A stretch of DNA of 64,000 bases from Prevotella sp. Its GTDB lineage: Bacteria; Bacteroidota; Bacteroidia; Bacteroidales; Bacteroidaceae. This document shows, one piece after another, positions 27,429-35,531 of the stretch. The notes beneath the pieces are model-generated. The model saw nothing but the letters and a program-made list of their open reading frames with translations, made no database searches and was not told the origin of the DNA. The position numbers were made by a program, and so were the translations under genes. Position 1 is the first letter of the stretch; every line of letters begins with the position of its first letter. Location of the stretch: contig JAEEWT010000008.1 of assembly GCA_016287755.1 (NCBI GenBank), positions 101,165-165,164 on the forward strand. Direction: 5' to 3'.

Positions 27429-28583
27429 ATGATAAGTAAGGTAAAATGGTTGTTGATGGGTTTGCTGATGACGGTGATACAAGAAGTTACCGCCATGGAT
27501 GACGTAGCCGATACAATCATGTTCGTTTCTGAGCCCTCTACCATGGAAGTGATGGCAAACAAGGAGGATATTCCCCATAAGGTGGGAAACTTCTTTACCC
27601 GTTACTTCAAGGACTTCAATGAAATCGATACCACCTATATCGAACCTCAGCATTACAACTACGCAGTGATGTTGCAGAACACCAATACTTACGAGACTTA
27701 TAGGATTAGTAGTAAGTCGGGCCAATCAGTATCGTTTGCACCAGAGATGACCTACCGCATCGGTCCTTATTTCGGATGGCGATGGATATTCCTTGGATAC
27801 ACCTTTGATATCAGTCATTTAACCAGCAGTCATAACAAGAAAGAGTTCGACATCAGTCTGTATAGTAACCTGATGAGTATCGACCTCTACTACAGGAAAA
27901 CAGGTAATGACTATAAGATTCGAAACATCGGACTGAATCATCAGCAGAAGACGATCCGAGATGTGGATATTCCGTTCTCAGGATTGAATGTGGGAATCAT
28001 AGGTTTCGACCTATATTATATCTTCAATCACAAGAAGTTCTCATATCCTGCGGCATTCAGTCAGAGCACTGTCCAGCGGCGTAGTTGCGGATCGGCATTG
28101 ATGGGAATAGGTTATACACGTCATAGCATCCATCTGGATTATGAGAAACTGCAGAAGACCATGAATAACCTCCCATCGGATATAGAGGAGAAGTACGGCA
28201 CTATCAAGCTCGATAGCGGTCTGATGTTTAATGATGTGAAATATAAGAACATCTCTGTGTCAGGAGGATATGCCTATAACTGGGTTTTTGCTCGCAACTG
28301 GCTGGCTGCCGCCAGTCTGTCGTTGTCCTTGGCCTATAAAGAGTCGGAAGGTGACCTGTGGAAGAGTCAGACGAGTCGTTTCCGCGATTTCTCCTTCAGT
28401 AATATCACATTTGATAGCACAGGACGTTTTGGTATCGTGTGGAACAATACGCGCTGGTTTGCTGGTATGAGTGCCATCATCCACAGTTACAGTTACCGCA
28501 AGACGCAGTTCTCTACGAATAATAACTTCGGTAGTCTGAATTTCTATGTAGGCATGAATTTCAAGAGGAAGAGAGGACATTGA
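27429..28583 (+). CDS. DUF4421-type outer-membrane protein
   Basis: 384 residues. N-terminal signal segment MISKVKWLLMGLLMTVIQEVTAM. The mature part resembles DUF4421 proteins of Bacteroidales: IDTTYIEPQHYNYAVMLQNT, FAPEMTYRIGPYFGWRWIFLGYTFD, SIDLYYRKTGNDYKIR, then long alternating strands to NFGSLNFYVGMNFKRKRG. The strand pattern suggests an outer-membrane barrel. Function unknown. Its stop codon is the first unit of an octamer array that runs to the next gene. Confidence 0.75.
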   Translation: MISKVKWLLMGLLMTVIQEVTAMDDVADTIMFVSEPSTMEVMANKEDIPHKVGNFFTRYFKDFNEIDTTYIEPQHYNYAVMLQNTNTYETYRISSKSGQSVSFAPEMTYRIGPYFGWRWIFLGYTFDISHLTSSHNKKEFDISLYSNLMSIDLYYRKTGNDYKIRNIGLNHQQKTIRDVDIPFSGLNVGIIGFDLYYIFNHKKFSYPAAFSQSTVQRRSCGSALMGIGYTRHSIHLDYEKLQKTMNNLPSDIEEKYGTIKLDSGLMFNDVKYKNISVSGGYAYNWVFARNWLAAASLSLSLAYKESEGDLWKSQTSRFRDFSFSNITFDSTGRFGIVWNNTRWFAGMSAIIHSYSYRKTQFSTNNNFGSLNFYVGMNFKRKRGH

Positions 28584-28619
28584 AGGATTTAAGGATTGAA
28601 GAATTAAAGAATTGAAGTA
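28581..28619. repeat. Octamer tandem array between the DUF4421 and DUF1460 genes
   Basis: Units TGAAGGAT, TTAAGGAT, TGAAGAAT, TAAAGAAT, then TGAAGTAAT. The first TGA is the stop codon of the DUF4421 gene, and the array ends at the ATG (28620) of the next gene. Confidence 0.85.
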
Positions 28620-29489
28620 ATGAATAGAATAATATTGATTCTGTGTGGTTTCATGTTGTATGTTCCCTCCCACGCCACACAGGTGCATTATCAGCGTGAG
28701 GATAGTGTGAAGGTGATGCGATTGCTTTCAGAGGCGCCCCGTAAGGGGAATCTGCTGGTGCACTTCGCCCGTCAGCTGAAGGATATTCCCTACGTAGGAC
28801 ATACCCTTGAGCCGTTTGACAAGGAACGGTTGATTATCAACCTGCGCGAGCTCGATTGTACCACGATGGTGGAGAACGCGTTGGCCTTGAGCCTGTGCGT
28901 ACGTGACAGTCTGTATTCTTTTGAGGCCTTCTGTCATATCCTGCAGAAGATCCGCTATGCACAAGGCGATGAGCCGGCGTACGTCAGACGTTTGCATTAC
29001 TTTACCTCGTGGATTGAAGATAACACATCCATGGGATTCTGCAAGGAGATACAGTCGCCTAACCCTCCCTTCACGGCCGTACAGACCATTCAGGTTAACT
29101 ACATGACCCAACATCCTGATCTCTATCGGATGCTCAAGGTAAATCCGGGTGATATACCAGGAATCTGTGAACAGGAAAAGGCAATAAACGGACGACAGTA
29201 CCGTTATATTCCACAGGAACAGCTCACCAATACGCAACTGCTGCGCAATACCATCCACGATGGGGATATCATCGCCATTATCACAACGATCACTGGTCTT
29301 GATACGCAGCATATCGGTATTGCCGTTTGGCATGATGACGGACTGCATCTGCTCAACGCTTCCAGCATCCATCATAAGGTGGTGGAGGAACCCATGACGC
29401 TCCAGCAGTACCTGTTTCAGCATAAGTCCATGCCAGGTATTAGGATTATAAGACCGAAGATGGGAGATGAAAGATATACTAACTATTAA
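28620..29489 (+). CDS. DUF1460 (NlpC/P60-like amidase) protein, exported
   Basis: 289 residues. Signal segment MNRIILILCGFMLYVPSHAT. The family pattern is clear: LLVHFARQLKDIPYVGHTLE, LIINLRELDCTTMVENALAL with the predicted catalytic cysteine in LDCTT, and QHIGIAVWHDDGLHLLNASS supplying the histidine. DUF1460 proteins adopt a papain-like NlpC/P60 fold and are linked to peptidoglycan stem-peptide or N-acetylmuramyl-alanine cleavage. Next to other envelope genes. Confidence 0.85.
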   Translation: MNRIILILCGFMLYVPSHATQVHYQREDSVKVMRLLSEAPRKGNLLVHFARQLKDIPYVGHTLEPFDKERLIINLRELDCTTMVENALALSLCVRDSLYSFEAFCHILQKIRYAQGDEPAYVRRLHYFTSWIEDNTSMGFCKEIQSPNPPFTAVQTIQVNYMTQHPDLYRMLKVNPGDIPGICEQEKAINGRQYRYIPQEQLTNTQLLRNTIHDGDIIAIITTITGLDTQHIGIAVWHDDGLHLLNASSIHHKVVEEPMTLQQYLFQHKSMPGIRIIRPKMGDERYTNY

Positions 29490-29501
29490 AATATTATTAC
29501 G

Positions 29502-30056
29502 ATGAAAAAGTTATTGAGATTCACACTGTTAACAGTATTTGTTGCGACATCACTTCAAGTGAGTGCCAAGTTCTATCCTGCTTACAAAAATGCACCGAAG
29601 ATGCATATTGGTGTAAGAGGTGGTATCACGTTTTCAACGATGGATTATGGCAATGCCGAGGTGTTGACAGCACCTTATGGTGGATTGGCTGTTGATTTCA
29701 AGGTAGCAAAACTGCCCATCTATGTTGAAACTGGTGCCTATTATATGGATAAAGGATGCCGCTATGAGTGGTGGGGTGATCATAAGGACTATACTGACCA
29801 CAACCACTCCATCTTTATTCCAGCTGTGGCCAGCTACCATTTCTATATCGGTAAGAACATGACATTACAGCCATTCACCGGCTTCTATACTTCGTATGGT
29901 ATTGATTATGAGAAACTCGATTTCGGTATTCGAGAAGGTGTTGCTTTTACTTATAATCAGTTCTATACCAACCTTGGTGTGAATGCCGGATTGGTGGAAC
30001 AGGACGGAGACGAGGAGCATGCGTCCATCTTCCTTACCGTCGGCGTGAACTTCTAG
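29502..30056 (+). CDS. Porin-like small outer-membrane barrel protein
   Basis: 184 residues. Signal peptide MKKLLRFTLLTVFVATSLQVSA. Mature strands such as MHIGVRGGITFSTMDYG, GGLAVDFKVAKLPIYVETGAYYM, NMTLQPFTGFYTSYGID and FYTNLGVNAGLVEQDG, ending HASIFLTVGVNF, fit an eight-stranded barrel of the OmpW/porin-like type. Ligand unknown. 12 bp downstream of the DUF1460 gene, likely co-transcribed. Confidence 0.78.
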   Translation: MKKLLRFTLLTVFVATSLQVSAKFYPAYKNAPKMHIGVRGGITFSTMDYGNAEVLTAPYGGLAVDFKVAKLPIYVETGAYYMDKGCRYEWWGDHKDYTDHNHSIFIPAVASYHFYIGKNMTLQPFTGFYTSYGIDYEKLDFGIREGVAFTYNQFYTNLGVNAGLVEQDGDEEHASIFLTVGVNF

Positions 30057-30111
30057 TTTATGAGGAGTGAGAAGCCTCCTGACTCGAAAAAAACTCCTCA
30101 GAATAACCCTT

Positions 30112-30240
30112 TTGCGACAGATTCAGGCATTGTTTTCTGGATCTGTCGCAATTATTATATCCCTGTCGTAACAACTCTGATAGAAAAACACGAAAAAACT
30201 TCTAGTCTGACGAAAACGATCATACCTTTGCATCAGAAAT
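30112..30240 (+). promoter_or_regulatory. Triple CTGTCGYAA motif plus promoter, copy 1
   Basis: Three 9-bp motifs: TTGCGACAG (30112-30120, inverted), CTGTCGCAA (30143-30151) and CTGTCGTAA (30163-30171). The first two form a hairpin-like dyad; the last two are direct repeats 20 bp apart. A -7 box TACCTTTG follows at 30233-30240, 27 nt before the ATG at 30267. The whole arrangement is repeated upstream of 31725, so it is likely a regulator-binding region. Confidence 0.65.
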
Positions 30241-30266
30241 CAGAAACAATTAATAAAACAACAACA

Positions 30267-30875
30267 ATGAAAAAGGTATTTTTGATGGTCGTAGTCGCCA
30301 TTATGACTGCAATGAGTGTGAATGCACAGAGTAATGAACCCCGTCACGAGATTGGTTTGAGCTATGGATTAGGTGCTTCTGCCATATTCGACGGTCTGGG
30401 TTATGGTATAAGCAACGGTATATTCGACAGTCTTTCAGGTGTCGAAGCTAAGACAAAAGATGACTTGGGTACTGTCGCTATTGAGTATTTCTACCATCTG
30501 AATAACCCGCGTATTGCCATCGGTGGTATTGTGGCTTATGCACACTATAGTGATGACGTGGTGAAGAAAAAGGATAATGATATTAAGGTAGGTGAACGCG
30601 AGCGTGATTATTTCACGGTGATGCCCGCAGTGAAGTACGACTGGGTTCATAAGTCACATTTCGCCCTCTATTCAAAGGCAGCTGCTGGTGTTATGTTCCA
30701 CAACTCCAATGAGAAGGACCTTGCGGCTAATAAAGAGTACGAGGACAACGACACCTTCTTCATGTATCAGCTCTCATTCATCGGTCTGGAGTTTGGTGCG
30801 AAGGTCCGCGGCTTCTTCGAGGCAGGTGTAGGTGAGCAGGGTATTATCCTGGGTGGTGTAAAATTCAAGTTTTAA
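30267..30875 (+). CDS. Outer-membrane beta-barrel protein with shared leader
   Basis: 202 residues from the ATG at 30267; upstream in-frame ATGs lie before the promoter. Signal peptide MKKVFLMVVVAIMTAMSVNA-Q. The mature sequence (HEIGLSYGLGASAIFDGLGY, TVAIEYFYHLNNPRIAIGGI, DYFTVMPAVKYDWVHKSHFA, ending GIILGGVKFKF) is typical of a porin-like barrel. The first ~50 coding bases are nearly identical to those of the genes at 30914 and 31725, while the mature proteins are unrelated. Confidence 0.8.
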   Translation: MKKVFLMVVVAIMTAMSVNAQSNEPRHEIGLSYGLGASAIFDGLGYGISNGIFDSLSGVEAKTKDDLGTVAIEYFYHLNNPRIAIGGIVAYAHYSDDVVKKKDNDIKVGERERDYFTVMPAVKYDWVHKSHFALYSKAAAGVMFHNSNEKDLAANKEYEDNDTFFMYQLSFIGLEFGAKVRGFFEAGVGEQGIILGGVKFKF

Positions 30876-30913
30876 TCCAAAACTAATAGTTAAAACAATA
30901 ACAATTAACAACA

Positions 30914-31387
30914 ATGAAAAAGGTATTGATGATGGTCGTAGTCGCCATGATGACTGCAATGAGTATGAGTTTAACCAGTTGTGCTGAACAAGAAGAAGGC
31001 GAGAGCAATGAGGACTGGATCCTGCGTAACGTTATTAACGGTCCTGCCTGGCATGTAGACATGATTCTGGACGACAACGGCAGATGGGTGCGCTGGGAAG
31101 ATGCAGAACTGTTCAATTTCAATGTAAAGTTCAGCGCCAGCAAACACAACTACAAGGCAGAAAAGTTCTACTACAAGGATGGTGTGGCCGACGAGTCAAC
31201 ACGCGAGAAATACGACAGCAACGACAACACCCTCTACGCCATCAAGGATGCAAAGATCATCGAAGGAATGGTCGATGGCAAACATTTTTTCCGCATAACA
31301 CTTCACAAGGAGGTTTCGTCAGTAATGGAGTGCTCCCTTTATTTCTACAAGGAGAACAAGACCTACGAGGTGAGGATGACTCGATAA
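30914..31387 (+). CDS. Small lipoprotein of unknown function, shared leader
   Basis: 157 residues. Lipoprotein signal MKKVLMMVVVAMMTAMSMS with lipobox LTSC (acylated Cys at 23). The mature part begins AEQEEGESNEDWILRNVING and contains WHVDMILDDNGRWVRWED and FRITLHKEVSSVMECSLYFY; it is probably a small beta protein. No family recognised. 38 bp after the barrel gene, ended by a strong terminator. Confidence 0.7.
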   Translation: MKKVLMMVVVAMMTAMSMSLTSCAEQEEGESNEDWILRNVINGPAWHVDMILDDNGRWVRWEDAELFNFNVKFSASKHNYKAEKFYYKDGVADESTREKYDSNDNTLYAIKDAKIIEGMVDGKHFFRITLHKEVSSVMECSLYFYKENKTYEVRMTR

Positions 31388-31426
31388 TTTCTATATAATA
31401 ACTGTATTTTTACCTTAACAATTGCG

Positions 31427-31460
31427 ACTGGTGCATGCTGCGGCGTGCGCCAGTTTTTTT
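31427..31460 (+). terminator. Intrinsic terminator
   Basis: 12-bp stem ACTGGTGCATGC/GCGTGCGCCAGT with loop TGCG, then TTTTTT. The stem is homologous to the terminator at 34146-34179. Confidence 0.92.
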
Positions 31461-31467
31461 GTAGCCA

Positions 31468-31545
31468 ACCTTCTAATACCTTCCAAATAGGTTCTTATCT
31501 CTAACCAGCCTTCTAACGCACCCCCCAACAAGCCTTGTAGGGATT
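31468..31545 (-). repeat. 22-nt-type repeat, inverted copy
   Basis: On the minus strand this reads CTACAAGGCTTGTTGGGG..., GTTAGAAGGCTGGTTAGAG..., related to the units at 8213-8320 and 60386-60472, but degenerate. It separates the terminator from the regulatory region of the next gene. Confidence 0.6.
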
Positions 31546-31576
31546 GTGTAAGTAAAAAACAGTTTTTCCGTGACAA

Positions 31577-31695
31577 TTACGACAGATTCAGGCATTGTTT
31601 CTTGGATCTGTCGTAAATATATATGCCCTGTCGTAACAACTCAGTTAGAAAAACGCGGAAAAGTTGCTAAGGTATAAAAACCGGTTGTAATTTTG
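31577..31695 (+). promoter_or_regulatory. Triple CTGTCGYAA motif plus promoter, copy 2
   Basis: TTACGACAG (31577-31585, inverted), CTGTCGTAA (31608-31616) and CTGTCGTAA (31628-31636) at the same relative positions as in copy 1 (22-nt loop, 20-bp direct spacing). The -7 box is TAATTTTG at 31688-31695, followed by a leader very like that of copy 1, to the ATG at 31725. Confidence 0.65.
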
Positions 31696-31724
31696 CATCA
31701 GAAATCAGAAACAATTAAACAACA

Positions 31725-32279
31725 ATGAAAAAGGTATTATTGATGGTCGTAGTCGCCATGATGACTACAGTGAATGTGATGGCACAGAAGCAGCCGGCAG
31801 GTATAAGAATGGAAGTGGCCGAGGCTGAGACCGACAAGGGCGAGTACTCAATCTTCACTTACAAGGATGATGACGAGTCGTTCGGTTACTATTTGAGTCT
31901 GGGACGAGTGTCCAAGTTCCTGGGAGCCGATGAAATCCTCGGTATGCAGGTGGACAACATTAAGGAAACGTGCATCTGGCTTGGTGCCACCTACGACGAG
32001 GCCAATGCCACACTCGGTACTATTCTCGACCTGTTCGATAAAGACGTGGAGACAACTACGGAGTTCAAGGGTAGGGCAGCAACCAGCGGCGAACGCCTAG
32101 GCGAACCGAGCATCTCCACATGTATGGTGGACAAGAAACCGTTGGGCGGCAAGCGCCTGATGTTTGTCTTCACCAGTGGTAACCACAAGGCACATACCTA
32201 TCTCAGTAAGACTATCGTCAAGGAACTGCGCGCGGAGCTGAAGATCGACAAGAAGCTTCACCCCAAACAGCATCGATAA
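31725..32279 (+). CDS. Exported protein of unknown function, shared leader
   Basis: 184 residues. Signal peptide MKKVLLMVVVAMMTTVNVMA-Q. The mature part (GIRMEVAEAETDKGEYSIFT, ESFGYYLSLGRVSKFLGADE, ETCIWLGATYDEANATLGTI, KRLMFVFTSGNHKAHTYLSK) is mixed alpha/beta with a basic C-terminus (KIDKKLHPKQHR). No family recognised. Leader DNA nearly identical to its two upstream neighbours. 61 bp before the next gene. Confidence 0.65.
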   Translation: MKKVLLMVVVAMMTTVNVMAQKQPAGIRMEVAEAETDKGEYSIFTYKDDDESFGYYLSLGRVSKFLGADEILGMQVDNIKETCIWLGATYDEANATLGTILDLFDKDVETTTEFKGRAATSGERLGEPSISTCMVDKKPLGGKRLMFVFTSGNHKAHTYLSKTIVKELRAELKIDKKLHPKQHR

Positions 32280-32340
32280 ATGTACTGTAATATTGAATTA
32301 GAAATCAGAAACAATTAAACAATAAAAAACAATTACAACA

Positions 32341-34116
32341 ATGAAAAAGGTATTATTATCGATCATTCTTCTGATCGCAGTCGTACAGGGAACATGGGCA
32401 ACAGCCTATAAGTATTACATCGTGGAAAAGAGTGGGTCCACCCTTTTCTTCAAGGGTTCAGATACCGCACCTACCGGTAAGTTCCAGTGGAACATCACAG
32501 ATAACAGTCTAAAAAAATGGACATGGCTGGACGAAGATCTTAGAGGCAGTTATACAAAAGCGGTGTTCGAACCGTCGTTTGCCGAGGCAAGACCCACCAA
32601 TATGGAGGATTGGTTTTTCTTGATGAATAACCTGGAGAAGATAGAAGGACTTCAGTATCTGAACACAAGCATGGTAACCAGAATGGATTTTTTGTTCGCA
32701 GGCTGTGAGAAACTGAAAGAACTTAATCTTATTTACTTTAATACATCGAATGTGGAATCCATGGCATTCATGTTTATGGGTTGCAAAGCATTAAAAACCA
32801 TCTATGTAGGTGATGGCTGGGATACATCGAAACTAACATATTTGGGTAGCGGATTGCTTTTTACAAAATGTGAAAGCCTTGTTGGTGAAACAGGTGCAAT
32901 GGTGGATCTTGAAAAAGTGGAAACTCAGAATGCAGCAAATGCCTATGTTGGCGAAGGTGGCTATCTCACTTCCGAAGATACCTATTGGGAAACGCATATG
33001 GCAGACGATTTCATACAAATTGATGATAACTCCTATGTGATCACTTATAAGGGTGAAATGGCACTGTTAGCACATAAGGTAAACACAGGTACTACTTTTG
33101 CCGGTAAGACTTTCGTGTTGGCCAAGGACATCATCTATAACGGCGAAAGCAATAACTACACACCCATCGGCGTTAACGATCAGAAATGCTTTGCAGGCAC
33201 CTTCGACGGTCAGGGTCACACCATCAGCGGTATTACACTTGAAAATGAAGGTCGACAGGCACTCTTTGCCGTAATTGGTAGTGATGCAACGATCAAGAAC
33301 CTCACGCTCGATAACAGTTCCATCACCAACACAAGTAAGGGTATTGCAGCTGGCATCGTGGGCAGAATAGCTGATGGAGGAACTATTGAGAACTGTCATG
33401 TGACAGAAAATGTTACCATCACGGGTATGGGGTTTGTTGGCGGAATCGTCGGTAATACGGACAAGGGGCGCATCACCATTGCAGGCTGTACCTGCGCAGC
33501 CAGCATCACCAATAATGGTAGTGGCTATCCCACAGGTGGCATTGCAGCTTACTTAGGATTCGATGGCGTAAATGGCACTACCAATGTGGTTGTCAAGGAT
33601 TGTCTTTACTACGGTAACACGTTGACAGGTACAGAGCAAGAGACTGGTGCTATCGCAGGTAAATATATCACAAGCAACATCTCTTCTGTTTCCTTCTCCA
33701 ACAATTTCTACACCTATCCGGATGCCTCCCTCATGGCTATCGGTAACAAGGCCCACAGAAATGGAGCAGTGAAAGAAACATTTGGTGTTGACATCGAGAA
33801 GGATCACGGAGCTGTCCACACCCGTGTAGTGAGCAGTGCTGCCGAAATCGAAGAAATGGGTTCTCAGAGCGGAGCCGCCTATGACAATGGTATCGCCATC
33901 TACAATGAGGGCGCCCTCTACAACAACATCTACTACAGCGTTGTTCCTGAAGTGTTCCAGTCAAGAGGCATTACAACTGGCATTGAGTCAGTGGCCAATG
34001 GACAACCCACGATGGATAATTCCTGGTACACAATCGATGGTCGTAAGTTAGGCGAGAAACCGACACAAAAAGGAATTTATATCTATAACGGAAAGAAAGT
34101 AATGATCAATGGATGA
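32341..34116 (+). CDS. BspA-like/GLUG-repeat surface protein
   Basis: 591 residues. Signal peptide MKKVLLSIILLIAVVQGTWA. Residues ~85-190 are BspA-type (DUF285) units: NNLEKIEGLQYLNTSMVTRM, LNLIYFNTSNVESMAFMFMG. Residues ~230-460 have GLUG-like units: FAGTFDGQGHTISGITLENE, IAAGIVGRIADGGTIENCHV, FVGGIVGNTDKGRITIAGCT. The end is SWYTIDGRKLGEKPTQKGIY plus IYNGKKVMING, the tail common to large secreted proteins here. Likely a surface adhesin. Its first 17 coding bases match the three genes before it. Ended by a strong terminator. Confidence 0.8.
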   Translation: MKKVLLSIILLIAVVQGTWATAYKYYIVEKSGSTLFFKGSDTAPTGKFQWNITDNSLKKWTWLDEDLRGSYTKAVFEPSFAEARPTNMEDWFFLMNNLEKIEGLQYLNTSMVTRMDFLFAGCEKLKELNLIYFNTSNVESMAFMFMGCKALKTIYVGDGWDTSKLTYLGSGLLFTKCESLVGETGAMVDLEKVETQNAANAYVGEGGYLTSEDTYWETHMADDFIQIDDNSYVITYKGEMALLAHKVNTGTTFAGKTFVLAKDIIYNGESNNYTPIGVNDQKCFAGTFDGQGHTISGITLENEGRQALFAVIGSDATIKNLTLDNSSITNTSKGIAAGIVGRIADGGTIENCHVTENVTITGMGFVGGIVGNTDKGRITIAGCTCAASITNNGSGYPTGGIAAYLGFDGVNGTTNVVVKDCLYYGNTLTGTEQETGAIAGKYITSNISSVSFSNNFYTYPDASLMAIGNKAHRNGAVKETFGVDIEKDHGAVHTRVVSSAAEIEEMGSQSGAAYDNGIAIYNEGALYNNIYYSVVPEVFQSRGITTGIESVANGQPTMDNSWYTIDGRKLGEKPTQKGIYIYNGKKVMING

Positions 34117-34145
34117 GAATCATCTTAATACCTGAATTGTTGTTG

Positions 34146-34179
34146 ACTGGTACATGCTTCGGCATGTGCCAGTTTTTTG
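34146..34179 (+). terminator. Intrinsic terminator with UUCG loop
   Basis: Stem ACTGGTACATGC/GCATGTGCCAGT with loop TTCG followed by TTTTTT. Sister of the terminator at 31427-31460. Confidence 0.93.
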
Positions 34180-34230
34180 TTTTCAACATATATAATCTTC
34201 ATGTTTGATAAAACAAAATTATCATTTTCC

Positions 34231-34261
34231 TTCTCATTTTGTCAGAATTTTCATATCTTTG
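34231..34261 (+). promoter_or_regulatory. Promoter of the guanine salvage operon
   Basis: -33 TTTTG near 34237-34241 and -7 TATCTTTG at 34254-34261. The ATG at 34266 begins 4 nt later, so the messenger should be leaderless or nearly so; no purine riboswitch can fit. Confidence 0.7.
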
Positions 34262-34265
34262 CAAT

Positions 34266-35531
34266 ATGAAAAAAGTATATAAAGCACATATCCTCTATAC
34301 GAAGGAGAAGAGCCATTTCGAGGTCTTGGAGAATGGCTATATCACTGTGGGTGAAGATGGGCGTGTAATAGAAGTGGGCACCGGGATGACCTCGCCGGAC
34401 CATGAAGATGTGGAGGTGGTTGATTTCGGCAACTGTCTGCTCATTCCCGCCATGAATGACATGCATGTGCACGCGCCTCAAGTGCATAACCAGGGTGTGG
34501 CCATGGATTTGGAATTGCTGCCATGGTTGCAGAACTACACGTTCCCTGAGGAGGCCAAGTATGCCGATATCCATTATGCCGAGCGTATGTATCGCCGCTT
34601 CCTACATACCCAGTGGCTCTTCGGAACCATGCGTAGTTGCGTGTTCGGTACTGTTCATACCGAAAGCACTCGTCTGTTGATGCAGCTATATCAAGAGGCG
34701 GGCATGGGTGCATTGGTGGGAAAGGTGGCCATGAACCGCAACTGTCCGGACAATCTTGCAGAAGATGTGGAGGCTGCTGTAGAGGGAAACGAACGACTGA
34801 TAGCCGAGTTTAACCATCCCGATGCTTTAGTACGACCGATCATCACACCGCGTTTCGTGCCGTCGTGTACTCCGGAACTGCTGAAAGCCTGTGGCGAGTT
34901 GGCCAACAAATACCAGTTGCCAGTACAATCGCATTTGTCGGAGAACACTTCGGAGATTGCTTGGGTGAAGGATTTGGAAAAGGAAAGCACCTGTTATGGT
35001 GATGCCTATAACCGCTATGGACTCTTCGGACAGACTCCTACCATCATGGCTCATTGCGTTTGGACATCAGGGGAGGAACTGGAATTGATGAAACATAATA
35101 ATGTCATGGTTGCCCATTGTCCCACATCCAATTTCAATCTATCTTCAGGTATGGCTCCTGTACGAACCTTCCTCGATGAAGGACTACGTGTAGGACTCGG
35201 CAGCGACATCAGCGGAGGGCATGACTTGAATATGTTCCGCATGTTGACATATGCCGTGCAGGTAAGTAAGATGCACTACCAACATGACCGCAGTAAGGCT
35301 TTCCTTACCTTGTCGGAAGTGTTTTGGATTGCTACTAAGTCGGCTGGTAGTTTCTTTGGAAAGGTTGGTAGTTTCGAACCTGGTTATGAGTTTGATGCAT
35401 TAGTTATCAACGATGATGTGTTGCATCCCGATGAGTATTCACTGTTGGAACGACTGGAGCGATTCATCTGTGTAGGCGATGACCGTCAGATTGCGCATCG
35501 TTTCTGTCGTGGAAAGGAGATCATATTATGA
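34266..35531 (+). CDS. guaD: Guanine deaminase
   Basis: 421 residues, amidohydrolase superfamily. Hydrolyses guanine to xanthine and ammonia. Metal and catalytic motifs: NDMHVHAPQ, the guanine-deaminase hallmark LPWLQNYTFPEEAKY, VQSHLSEN, MAHCVWTSGEE and GLGSDISGGHD. The start MKKVYKAHIL at 34266 follows the promoter directly; a further upstream start would overlap it. The stop overlaps the xanthine phosphoribosyltransferase start (ATGA), so guanine to xanthine to XMP is encoded as one unit. Confidence 0.93.
   Translation: MKKVYKAHILYTKEKSHFEVLENGYITVGEDGRVIEVGTGMTSPDHEDVEVVDFGNCLLIPAMNDMHVHAPQVHNQGVAMDLELLPWLQNYTFPEEAKYADIHYAERMYRRFLHTQWLFGTMRSCVFGTVHTESTRLLMQLYQEAGMGALVGKVAMNRNCPDNLAEDVEAAVEGNERLIAEFNHPDALVRPIITPRFVPSCTPELLKACGELANKYQLPVQSHLSENTSEIAWVKDLEKESTCYGDAYNRYGLFGQTPTIMAHCVWTSGEELELMKHNNVMVAHCPTSNFNLSSGMAPVRTFLDEGLRVGLGSDISGGHDLNMFRMLTYAVQVSKMHYQHDRSKAFLTLSEVFWIATKSAGSFFGKVGSFEPGYEFDALVINDDVLHPDEYSLLERLERFICVGDDRQIAHRFCRGKEIIL

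Noticed and set aside
28260..28688. Minus-strand open frame across the DUF4421/DUF1460 junction
   Set aside because: Antisense, includes the octamer array, no signature.
29456..29476. Possible heptamer array at the end of the DUF1460 gene
   Set aside because: Only two to three poor units (GAAGATG, GGAGATG, AAAGATA); too weak to list.
30060..30266. N-terminal extension of the barrel protein at 30267
   Set aside because: The frame is open upstream, but it crosses the promoter and regulatory motifs and would hide a good signal peptide.
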